Made by a program: the position numbers and the translations under genes
Shown here: in pieces, positions 18,275-27,691 of the stretch
Layout of the letters: each line of letters starts with the position of its first letter
Numbering within the stretch: position 1 is the first letter of the stretch
Source of the DNA: Streptomyces flavofungini
GTDB lineage: Bacteria; Actinomycetota; Actinomycetes; Streptomycetales; Streptomycetaceae
Reading direction: 5' to 3'
NCBI RefSeq assembly: GCF_030388665.1
Contig: NZ_CP128846.1
Coordinates: forward strand, 6,274,501-6,338,500
Length of the DNA: 64,000 nucleotides
The notes under the pieces: generated by a model
The model's database searches: none
Told to the model about the DNA's origin: nothing
Seen by the model: only the letters and a program-made list of their open reading frames with translations

Positions 18275-19228
18275 ATGAGCGTGCGTACCCAGTCACCCGA
18301 GCCGTCCGAGCAGGCCGCCCACCGCGCCGGTTTCGCCTGCTTCGTCGGCCGCCCCAACGCGGGCAAGTCCACCCTCACGAACGCTCTGGTCGGCAAGAAG
18401 GTGGCGATCACCTCGAACCGGCCGCAGACGACGCGGCACACCGTGCGCGGCATCGTGCACCGCCCCGAGGCCCAGCTGATCCTGGTCGACACCCCCGGCC
18501 TGCACAAGCCCCGCACGCTGCTCGGCGAGCGGCTCAACGACGTGGTGCGTGCCACCTGGGCCGAGGTCGACGTCATCGGGTTCTGCCTGCCCGCCAACGA
18601 GAAGCTCGGGCCCGGTGACCGGTTCATCGCCAAGGAGCTGGCGTCGATCAAGAAGACGCCGAAGATCGCCATCGTCACGAAGACCGACCTCGTCGACAGC
18701 AAGGCCCTCGCCGAGCAGCTCATCGCCATCGACCGGCTCGGCAAGGAGCTCGGCTTCGAGTGGGCCGAGATCGTGCCCGTCTCGGCGGTCGGCGAGCAGC
18801 AGGTCGACCTGCTCGCCGACCTGCTGGTCCCGCTGCTCCCCGAAGGGCCCGCGCTCTACCCCGAAGGGGACCTCACCGACGAGCCCGAGCAGGTCATGGT
18901 CGCCGAGCTGATCCGTGAGGCGGCCCTCGAAGGCGTGCGGGACGAGCTGCCGCACTCCATCGCCGTGGTCGTCGAGGAGATGCTGCCCCGGGAGGACCGG
19001 CCCGCCGACAAGCCGCTCCTCGACATCCACGCCTTCGTGTACATCGAGCGGCCCAGCCAGAAGGGGATCATCATCGGCCCCAAGGGCAAGCGGCTCAAGG
19101 ACGTCGGGATCAAGTCCCGCAAGCAGATCGAGGCGCTCCTCGGTACGCCGGTCTACCTCGACCTGCACGTCAAGGTCGCCAAGGACTGGCAGCGCGACCC
19201 GCGCCAGCTGCGCAAGCTGGGCTTCTGA
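18275..19228 (+). CDS. era: Era, ribosome-assembly GTPase
   Basis: Era binds the 3' end of 16S rRNA and acts in 30S assembly. The 317-residue product has G1 GRPNAGKST (about residues 23-31), G2 around TTRHTV, G3 DTPGLHK, G4 TKTD and a C-terminal KH domain with IIIGPKGKRLKDVGIKSR near residue 265. I chose the ATG giving MSVRTQ, the usual streptomycete N terminus; an ATG nine bases earlier is possible. Its separation from ybeY by the MFS/remnant block is notable, because the phoH-ybeY-corC-era order is often continuous. Confidence 0.96.
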   Translation: MSVRTQSPEPSEQAAHRAGFACFVGRPNAGKSTLTNALVGKKVAITSNRPQTTRHTVRGIVHRPEAQLILVDTPGLHKPRTLLGERLNDVVRATWAEVDVIGFCLPANEKLGPGDRFIAKELASIKKTPKIAIVTKTDLVDSKALAEQLIAIDRLGKELGFEWAEIVPVSAVGEQQVDLLADLLVPLLPEGPALYPEGDLTDEPEQVMVAELIREAALEGVRDELPHSIAVVVEEMLPREDRPADKPLLDIHAFVYIERPSQKGIIIGPKGKRLKDVGIKSRKQIEALLGTPVYLDLHVKVAKDWQRDPRQLRKLGF

Positions 19229-19244
19229 CCTCGCGGGGGCGCCC

Positions 19245-19461
19245 CGGTCCCACCCCTTCCCGAAACCGGGGCTCCGCCCCTGGACCCCGGGGGTTGGTGT
19301 CCCGTGCGGGTGGGACAGTCCGCCGCCGATCGCGCTGCGCGCTCGTCCTCAAGCGCCGGACGGGCTGTTCCTAGCCCGTCCGGCGCTTGAGGACGAGGCC
19401 GTTCAGGCCGATCGGGGGTCCAGGGGGCGGAGCCCCTTGGTTTCAGGAAGGGGCGGGACCG
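19245..19461 (+). repeat. Dispersed intergenic palindrome, full copy
   Basis: A long dyad between era and the convergent glucosidase gene. The core is a perfect 25-bp inverted repeat (19342-19366 and 19373-19397) around a six-base loop, including GCGCCGGACGGGCT and its complement. The outer arms carry CGAAACCGGGGCTCCGCCCC and, inverted and imperfect, GGGGGCGGAGCCCC. Related copies occur at 18.1 and 31.6 kb. It probably acts as a bidirectional terminator. Its right outer arm lies inside the last codons of the glucosidase. Confidence 0.85.
19342..19397. terminator. Bidirectional terminator hairpin between era and GH1 gene
   Basis: A perfect 25-bp stem with a GTTCCT loop between two convergent genes. 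It is the core of the dispersed palindrome. Confidence 0.75.
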
Positions 19462-20821
19462 GGGCGTTCTGCGCGAGCAGCTCCTGCCGCAGCCACCCGT
19501 AGGACGCCTTCGGCGTCCGCTTCTGCGTGGCGTGGTCCACGTGGACCAGGCCGAACCGCTGGGCGTACCCCTCGGCCCACTCGAAGTTGTCGAGGAGGGA
19601 CCAGACGAAGTAGCCGCGAACGTCGACGCCGGCCTCCAGGGCGCGGTGGAGGGCGCGCAGATGGCCGTCGAGGTAGCTGATGCGCTCCTGGTCGTCCAGG
19701 CCGTCGTAGGAGCAGCCGTTCTCGGTGATGACGAGGGGCGGGAGGCGGTCGGCGTAGCGGTCGCGGAGGGCGAGGAGGAGTTCGGTGAGGGCTTCGGGGA
19801 CCACGGGCCAGCCGAAGGACGTGGTGGGGTAGCCGGAGATCGGCCTGGGGGAGAAGGGGAGTTCGGGGGGCAGGGTGAGGCCCGAGAACTCGGTGGGGGC
19901 GGCCTCGGCCAGAGGCGCGCCCACCTTCGTGGGCTGGTAGAAGTTGATGCCGTACCAGTCGATCGGCTCCGCGACGACCGCCAAGTCGCCGTCCAGGTCG
20001 GGCACTTCGGCGCCGAGCAGCTCGCCGATCGGTTCGGGGTAGCGGCCGGTGATCAGCGGGTCGGAGAACAGCCGGTTGAGGAGCACGTCGTAGAGGTCCG
20101 CGGCCTCGCGGTCCGCGGCGGCGTCGGAGGCGGCCCAGGTCGGCCCGTGGGAGTTCGCCACGCCGATGTCACCGGCCCCGGCCGCCCGCAGCGCCCGCAC
20201 CGCGAGCCCGTGGCCGAGGAGCTGGTGGTGGGCGGCGGGCAGGGCGTCGAAGAGGAGCTGCTGACCGGGGGCGTGCTGCCCGAGGGCGTGGCCGAGGAGG
20301 GTGTGCTCGGCGGGCTCGTTCAGGGTGATCCACTTCGGTACGCGGTCCCCGATGCGGGCGGCCACCACGGCGGCGTACTCCGCGAACCGGTGCGCGGTGT
20401 CCCGCGCCAGCCAGCCCCCGGCCTCCGCCACGGCGAGCGGCGTGTCCCAGTGGAAGAGGGTCGGCACGGGGCGCACGCCCGCCGCGCACAGCTCGTCCAC
20501 GAGGCGGTCGTAGAAGTCCAGGCCCCGCTCGCTGACCTCGCCGCTGCCCCGCGGCAGCACCCGCGGCCAGGAGACGGAGAAGCGGTACGCGCCCACGCCG
20601 AGGTCGCGGATCAGGGCCACGTCCTCGCGGTAGCGGCGGACGTGGTCGCAGGCCACGGCGGCCGTGGTGCCGTCCTTGACGGTGCCGGGCAGGGCGGTGA
20701 AGGCGTCCCACACCGAGGGGCCGCGCTCGTCGGCGGCGCCCTCGATCTGGTGGGCCGATGTGGACACCCCCCACAGGAAGTCGCGGGGGAAGCGGGGCAG
20801 CGGTGCGCGCGTCGTCGCCAT
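19403..20821 (-). CDS. Beta-glucosidase, glycoside hydrolase family 1
   Basis: A 472-residue GH1 retaining glycosidase, likely cytosolic (no signal peptide). It cleaves beta-glucosides such as cellobiose or aryl-glucosides. The acid/base is Glu169 in TLNEP and the nucleophile is Glu367 in ITENG; FLWGVSTSAHQIEG at residues 15-28 and WSLLDNFEW near 405-413 are family signatures. I prefer the second in-frame ATG because the first, four codons upstream, lies inside a palindrome that looks like an operator. The last 16 or so residues (after LLAQNAPV) are encoded by the intergenic repeat and have no counterpart in typical GH1 C termini. Confidence 0.92.
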   Translation of the reverse strand: MATTRAPLPRFPRDFLWGVSTSAHQIEGAADERGPSVWDAFTALPGTVKDGTTAAVACDHVRRYREDVALIRDLGVGAYRFSVSWPRVLPRGSGEVSERGLDFYDRLVDELCAAGVRPVPTLFHWDTPLAVAEAGGWLARDTAHRFAEYAAVVAARIGDRVPKWITLNEPAEHTLLGHALGQHAPGQQLLFDALPAAHHQLLGHGLAVRALRAAGAGDIGVANSHGPTWAASDAAADREAADLYDVLLNRLFSDPLITGRYPEPIGELLGAEVPDLDGDLAVVAEPIDWYGINFYQPTKVGAPLAEAAPTEFSGLTLPPELPFSPRPISGYPTTSFGWPVVPEALTELLLALRDRYADRLPPLVITENGCSYDGLDDQERISYLDGHLRALHRALEAGVDVRGYFVWSLLDNFEWAEGYAQRFGLVHVDHATQKRTPKASYGWLRQELLAQNAPVPPLPETKGLRPLDPRSA

Positions 20822-20832
20822 GCGCGCGATCA

Positions 20833-20852
20833 TCCGTACCGGCCGGTACGGA
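20833..20852. promoter_or_regulatory. 20-bp palindrome upstream of GH1 gene, likely operator
   Basis: TCCGTACCGGCCGGTACGGA is a perfect palindrome ending 11 bases before the preferred glucosidase ATG. Its position suits a repressor site (TetR- or LacI-like). No regulator gene lies next to it. Confidence 0.6.
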
Positions 20853-20895
20853 AGTCAACGCCCGTGCGGCAAGCGGTTCCCGGCGCCCGCGGGAG

Positions 20896-21162
20896 CTACG
20901 AGCCCTCCTTGAGCACCCGCGTGATCAGCGTCCGCTGGTCCTCCGTGAGCCGGGGGTCCGAGCAGTACACGGTCCGCTCGTCGATGGTGATCTGGTAACT
21001 GAAGCCGTCGGGCACCCCGACGGGGGGTGTGCCCCGGCCGTCGGCCGCCGCCCGCTCGGCCAGGGCGTGCCACTCCTGGGCGTCGGGGCGCGCGGTGGTG
21101 TCCACCTCCGCGTACCGGTCGATGCCCGCGAAACCTCCGGTGCGCTTCACCTGGATACGCAT
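20896..21162 (-). CDS. Emfourin-like protealysin inhibitor
   Basis: An 88-residue protein opening with MRIQVKRTGGFAGI and containing FSYQITIDERTVYC and a C-terminal LTEDQRTLITRVL helix. This matches my memory of the emfourin family, small slow-tight inhibitors of protealysin-like M4 peptidases that are encoded beside their target. It lies 88 bases downstream of an M4 peptidase gene on the same strand. No signal peptide is present, so both proteins would act or accumulate in the cytoplasm, or be exported by an unusual route. The inhibitor call rests on family resemblance and linkage. Confidence 0.8.
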   Translation of the reverse strand: MRIQVKRTGGFAGIDRYAEVDTTARPDAQEWHALAERAAADGRGTPPVGVPDGFSYQITIDERTVYCSDPRLTEDQRTLITRVLKEGS

Positions 21163-21250
21163 GGGTCCTGTCTACTCCAGGTGCCCGCGCCCCGCCAGGC
21201 GGCCCCGTCAGGACCGTCGTTCATCGGCCGGGTCAGGCGTCGGGCGCCCG

Positions 21251-22324
21251 TCAGGTGGCGGGCACCTTGACCTGCGACCAGGCGTCCAGGACCGCCTTGA
21301 GCTCCTCGCCGTCGCCGTACTTGGCGCGGGCCGCCGCCACCGTCAGCTTCGCGAAGTCCGTGAAGGAGGCGTCCTGGGCCAGCTCGCCGCCGGTCAGGAC
21401 GGCGTACCAGATCTGTCCGGCCCGCTCCCAGGCGTGCCCGCCGAGCGCCTCGGCGACGAGGTGGAAGGCGCGGTTGGGGATGCCGGAGTTGATGTGCACG
21501 CCGCCGTTGTCGCGGCCGGTGCGGACGTAGTGGTCCATGTCGGCGGGCTGCGGGTCCTTGCCGAGCACGTCGTCGTCGTACGCCGTGCCGGGCTCCTTCA
21601 TGGAGCGCAGCGCCTTGCCGGTGACGCGCTCGGCGAGCAGGCCCGCACCGATCAGCCAGTCGGCCTGGTCGGCGGTCTGGCCGAGGGTGTACTGCTTGAT
21701 CAGCGAGCCGAAGACGTCCGCCATGGATTCGTTGAGGGCGCCGGGCTGGCCGAAGTAGGTGAGGTTCGCCGTGTACTGCACGACGCCGTGGGTCAGCTCG
21801 TGGCCGATGACGTCCACGGGGATGGTGAAGTCGAGGAAGATCTCCCGGTCCCCGTCGCCGAACACCATCTGCTCGCCGTTCCAGAAGGCGTTCCCGTAGT
21901 CCTCGCCGTAGTGGACGGTGGCGTTCAGGGGCAGCCCGGAGCCGTCGATGGAGTCCCGCTCGAAGTGCTTGAAGAACACCTCGAAGGTCGCGCCGAGACC
22001 GTCGTACGCGCGGTTGACGGTGGCGTCCTTGCCGGCCTTCTCGCCCTCGCCGCGCACCTTGCGTCCGGGCAGGTCCGTGCGGTGCTTGGCGTCGTGGACG
22101 GTGCGGTGCGGCTTGCCCTCCTCGGCGCCCTTGGGCGCGGCGACGGAGGGGGCGCCGACGACCGTGGTCAGGCGGCGCTGGGTGCGCTCGTAGGCGTCGC
22201 GCTGGAGGGTGCGGCGGGCGGCTCGGGCGAGCGCGGGGTCCGAGGACTGGGCGAGCCTGTCCAGGACCACGGGTGGCACGATCGTGCAGAAAACGGGCTC
22301 GAATCCCGTCGGGTTGGCGGTCAT
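21251..22324 (-). CDS. Protealysin-like M4 metallopeptidase
   Basis: A 357-residue thermolysin-family (M4) zinc peptidase. Zinc ligands are HELTH at residues 175-179 and Glu199 in NES; the transition-state His lies in GGVHINSGIPN near 290. Unlike secreted thermolysins it has no signal peptide and only a short propeptide (about 1-100) starting with FEPVFCTIVPP. Such a Cys and PP motif is typical of the short protealysin-type propeptide that blocks the active site. I used the ATG giving MTANPTG; a TTG three codons upstream is possible. The emfourin-like gene follows in the same direction. Confidence 0.92.
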   Translation of the reverse strand: MTANPTGFEPVFCTIVPPVVLDRLAQSSDPALARAARRTLQRDAYERTQRRLTTVVGAPSVAAPKGAEEGKPHRTVHDAKHRTDLPGRKVRGEGEKAGKDATVNRAYDGLGATFEVFFKHFERDSIDGSGLPLNATVHYGEDYGNAFWNGEQMVFGDGDREIFLDFTIPVDVIGHELTHGVVQYTANLTYFGQPGALNESMADVFGSLIKQYTLGQTADQADWLIGAGLLAERVTGKALRSMKEPGTAYDDDVLGKDPQPADMDHYVRTGRDNGGVHINSGIPNRAFHLVAEALGGHAWERAGQIWYAVLTGGELAQDASFTDFAKLTVAAARAKYGDGEELKAVLDAWSQVKVPAT

Positions 22325-22498
22325 GTGCGGCAATGTGGCACTGGGTCATGCCGCTGTCACTAGCTGCCACCATGATTGGTGAAATAGCCGCATACGGACC
22401 TACGGCATCCTCTTCAGGTGATATGCGGCACCTTTTGTCCGTTACGTGCCCGCGGTCCCGCATACTGATACACGCCCGCGCATTCCGCGGACCTCGGC

Positions 22499-22504
22499 TA
22501 GGCT
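22499..22504 (+). promoter_or_regulatory. Candidate -10 element for the leuA leader transcript
   Basis: TAGGCT here would start transcription near 22511, just before the leader peptide ATG. No good -35 is evident, so the call is tentative. Confidence 0.4.
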
Positions 22505-22514
22505 GCCCCGCATC

Positions 22515-24373
<1,859 letters not shown>

Positions 24374-24406
24374 TCCCGCCGGACTCCCGTTCGACCGGGC
24401 GCTTTC

Positions 24407-24441
24407 CCGGCCCCGTCCGCCCTCGTGGCGGGCGGGGCCGG
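24407..24441 (+). terminator. Terminator after leuA
   Basis: CCGGCCCCGTCCGCC pairs with GGCGGGCGGGGCCGG around a five-base loop; one mismatch. Confidence 0.75.
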
Positions 24442-24569
24442 CGCGTGTCCGGGGGCTGGTCCAGGCCAGCAACCGGCCATCTCCCGTACGGGGTACTGAC
24501 GCGGCATCATGGATGTGGCTAACATCACGCCAACGCGGCAGGGCTGCCGCGGCGTCATGGAGGTGCGTG

Positions 24570-25349
24570 GTGCTGCCAGATCGGGGACGTAAAGGCCGGG
24601 AATCCCGCATCTTCGGCAGAACCGCACCACTTGGTGACCCGGACGCCCGGGCGCCCGGGCCCTTCGCGCGGCTCCTGCACCGCGGCCGCGGCCCCCGCCT
24701 GATCGGCACCCGCACCGCGTGGACCACCGTCTGCGACGGCGAGTTCTTCTGCCCCGGCTGCGGCGGCGACCGCAACTACCAGCGTCGCACCGGCCGCCGT
24801 CGCTTCGTGTTCCTCGGCGTGCCGCTGCTCTCCCGCGGCGACGCCGGGCCCGTCGTCGAATGCGCCGCCTGCCAGGACCACTTCGGCGTCGACGCGCTCG
24901 ACCACCCCACCACCGTCCGCCTCTCCGCGATGCTCCGCGACGCCGTGCACACCGTCGTCCTCGCCGTCCTCACCAGCGGCGGCAGCACCTCCCGCAGGGC
25001 CCTCGACGCGGCCGTCACCGCCCTGCGCGGCGCCGGCTTCGACGACTGCACCGAGGAGCGCCTGGCCGCCCTCGTCGACGCGCTCGCCGCCGACACCGGC
25101 CGCGTCGGCGACCCCGACTGCGTGCCCGGCCTCGCCATCGAACTCCACGAGGCGCTCGGCCCGCTCGCCCCGCACCTCGCGCCCGCCGGACGGGAGGCGC
25201 TGCTCCTGCAGGGCGCCCGGATCGCGCTCGCCGACGGCCCGTACACGCCCGCCGAACGCGATGTGCTCGCCACCGCGGGGTGCGCGCTGACCATCGACTC
25301 CGACGACGTGGCACGGCTGTTGGTGGCGGCGACGCGGACGCCGTCCTGA
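24570..25349 (+). CDS. TerB-like (tellurite resistance family) protein
   Basis: A 259-residue cytosolic protein with an N-terminal zinc-ribbon-like part (CPGCGG near residue 60 and CAAC near 100) and a helical TerB-type domain to the end (about 120-255; LAIELHEALGPLAPHL, ARIALADGPYTPAERDVL). TerB-like domains occur in stress and tellurite-resistance proteins; here the function is unknown. It follows leuA in the common streptomycete order. The GTG is preceded by GGAGG; the N-terminal 40 residues contain a Pro/Arg-rich stretch longer than I expect. Confidence 0.8.
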   Translation: MLPDRGRKGRESRIFGRTAPLGDPDARAPGPFARLLHRGRGPRLIGTRTAWTTVCDGEFFCPGCGGDRNYQRRTGRRRFVFLGVPLLSRGDAGPVVECAACQDHFGVDALDHPTTVRLSAMLRDAVHTVVLAVLTSGGSTSRRALDAAVTALRGAGFDDCTEERLAALVDALAADTGRVGDPDCVPGLAIELHEALGPLAPHLAPAGREALLLQGARIALADGPYTPAERDVLATAGCALTIDSDDVARLLVAATRTPS

Positions 25350-25526
25350 CCCTCGTACCGCCGCGGGCCCGCCTCCCCGCCGATACTCCCCGGGGAGTAC
25401 TCCCCGCCCCCGGCCACCCCTGGATGTAAGCGCCAACTCGCACTCTGGCGCGACGATCCGCCCCCCGCACGGCGGAAGTCTGGAAGCCGTAAGCCTTCAG
25501 ACACCGCCACGGAGGGAGGCCCACCG

Positions 25527-27626
25527 ATGGGGGCCGCATCAACGACGAAGCGCCGACGGCCACGTGCCGTGCCCTGGGTGCTGCTCGGCCTGTGGGTCGC
25601 GGTGCTCGCGTTCGCGAGTCCGTTCGCCGGGAAGCTCGGGGACGTCCAGCGCGACCGGGCCGTGGACTATCTGCCCGCGAGCGCCGACTCCACGCAGGTC
25701 GCCAGGATCCAGGAGCGGCTGCCCGGCGGCGAGAGCACCGAACTGGTGCTCGTCTACCACCGCGACGGCGGCCTCAGCGCGGCGGACCGGAAGACGGCGG
25801 CCGACCAAGTTGCCGCCGTGGAGCGTGAGTTCAAGCTCGTCGCGACGCCCACGGGGGTGGCGTCGAAGGACGGCTCGACACTCATGTACCCGGTCGCGAG
25901 CACCGCGCCCGGCACGGACGAGGAGAAGCGGGACACCTTCGTCAACGACGTGCGGGACGTGGTGAAGGCGCCCAGCGGGGCCGACGGCCTGAAGGTCGAC
26001 GTCGGCGGGTCCGGCGCGCTCGCCACCGACGCCGGCGAGGTCTACGGCTCCCTGGACGGCCCGCTGCTCTACACCACCGTCGCCGTCGTCGCGATCCTGC
26101 TCGTTCTGATCTACCGCAGCCCGCTCCTGTGGCTGGTGCCGCTCGTGGTCGCCGGAGCCGCCAACTACCTCTCCATGGGCGTCGCCTACGGCCTCAACCA
26201 GGCCTTCGACACCTCGGTCAGCGGCCAGAGCTCGGGCATCATGACGATCCTCGTCTTCGGCGCGGGCACCGACTACGCCCTGCTCATCGTCTCCCGCTAC
26301 CGCGAGGAACTGCGCCGGATCGAGCGGCCGTACGACGCCATGCGCACCGCCCTGCGCGGCTGCGGGCCCGCCGTCATCGCCTCGTCGGGCACCGTCGCCG
26401 CGGGCCTGGTCTGCCTGCTCGCCGCCGACCTCAACAGCAGCCGGGGCATGGGGCCGCTGGGCGCCGTCGGCGTCCTGTGCGCGCTCGTCGCCATGCTGAC
26501 GCTGCTGCCCGCGCTGCTCGTGCTCTTCGGGCGGCGCGTGTTCTGGCCGCTGGTGCCCGCGTTCGGCAGCGAGCCGAAGAAGCGGAAGTCTCTCTTCCAG
26601 TCGATGGGTTCGTCCGCCGGACGCCGTCCCGTCACCGTGCTCGTGTCCGGCGGCATCCTGCTCGGAGCCCTGGCCCTCGGCGCGTTCGCCCTGCCCGGCA
26701 ACCTCAAGCAGGAGGACACCTTCACCAGCAAGCCCGACTCCATCAGCGCGATGGAGACCCTCGCCGCCGCCTACCCCGAACGCGGCACCCAGCCCATCAG
26801 CGTCATCGCGCCCACCGAGCGCGCCGACCGCGTGCTCGCCGACGCGCGGAGCGTGCCGGGCGTCGACAGCGCGGAGCGGGGCCGGAGTTCGAAGCAGTGG
26901 ACCGAGATCTCCGTCGTCGCCAAGGCCCCGCCGCAGTCGGCGGCGGAGACCGGGACCATCGAGAAGCTCCGCGACGAACTGGACCCCGGCGGCGCCTACG
27001 TCGGCGGGCCGAGCGCCGAACAGATCGACCTGGAGGACACCAACCGGCGTGACATGTGGGTGGTCGTGCCGATCGTCCTCGCCGCGGTCCTGCTGATCCT
27101 CGTCGTCCTGCTGCGCGCCCTGGTCGCCCCGCTCCTGCTCCTCCTCGCGGTCGTCGCGGTGTGGGGTGCCTCGCTCGGCATCGCGGGACTCGTCTTCGGC
27201 CCCGTCTTCGGCTTCGAGGGCACGGACCCGGGCCTCGGCCTGCTGTCCTTCTGCTTCCTCGTCGCACTCGGCGTCGACTACGGCATCTTCCTCATGCACC
27301 GCATGCGGGAGGAGTGCCTGGCCGGGGCGGAGACGGGACCGGCCGCGCTCACCGCGCTGCGCACCACCGGCGGCGTGATCGCCTCCGCGGGCCTGGTCCT
27401 CGCCGCCACCTTCGCCGTCCTCACCAGCATGCCGATGGTCCAGCTCGTCGAACTGGGCTTCGTCATCGCGGTCGGTGTCCTCCTGGACACCTTCCTGGTG
27501 CGGACCTACCTGGTGACGTCCGCGAGCCTCGCGCTCGGCCGGAAGGTGTGGTGGCCGGGACCGCTGTCGAAGCCGCGGCCCCCGGCGCCGGAGGCCAGCG
27601 CTCCGGAACTGGTCCGGGTGCCCTGA
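25527..27626 (+). CDS. MMPL family RND transporter
   Basis: A 699-residue inner-membrane exporter of the MMPL/RND class, driven by proton gradient and typically moving lipids or hydrophobic compounds. It has a first helix at about 15-35, an extracytoplasmic domain (about 40-170), a block of five to six helices (about 175-320), a second outer domain (about 385-495), and a final helix block. The transport motifs GAGTDYALLIVSRYREEL (near 250) and GVDYGIFLMHRMREE (near 580) are present. A strong GGAGGG ribosome site precedes it. The two-component genes follow behind a terminator and may regulate it. Confidence 0.92.
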   Translation: MGAASTTKRRRPRAVPWVLLGLWVAVLAFASPFAGKLGDVQRDRAVDYLPASADSTQVARIQERLPGGESTELVLVYHRDGGLSAADRKTAADQVAAVEREFKLVATPTGVASKDGSTLMYPVASTAPGTDEEKRDTFVNDVRDVVKAPSGADGLKVDVGGSGALATDAGEVYGSLDGPLLYTTVAVVAILLVLIYRSPLLWLVPLVVAGAANYLSMGVAYGLNQAFDTSVSGQSSGIMTILVFGAGTDYALLIVSRYREELRRIERPYDAMRTALRGCGPAVIASSGTVAAGLVCLLAADLNSSRGMGPLGAVGVLCALVAMLTLLPALLVLFGRRVFWPLVPAFGSEPKKRKSLFQSMGSSAGRRPVTVLVSGGILLGALALGAFALPGNLKQEDTFTSKPDSISAMETLAAAYPERGTQPISVIAPTERADRVLADARSVPGVDSAERGRSSKQWTEISVVAKAPPQSAAETGTIEKLRDELDPGGAYVGGPSAEQIDLEDTNRRDMWVVVPIVLAAVLLILVVLLRALVAPLLLLLAVVAVWGASLGIAGLVFGPVFGFEGTDPGLGLLSFCFLVALGVDYGIFLMHRMREECLAGAETGPAALTALRTTGGVIASAGLVLAATFAVLTSMPMVQLVELGFVIAVGVLLDTFLVRTYLVTSASLALGRKVWWPGPLSKPRPPAPEASAPELVRVP

Positions 27627-27636
27627 ACCCCATCCC

Positions 27637-27667
27637 GCGGCGCCCCTCCCTGCCGGAGGGGCGCCGC
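27637..27667 (+). terminator. Terminator after MMPL gene
   Basis: GCGGCGCCCCTCC and GGAGGGGCGCCGC form a perfect 13-bp stem with a five-base loop. Confidence 0.85.
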
Positions 27668-27691
27668 CGTACAGGAAGATGAGGGCCACGC

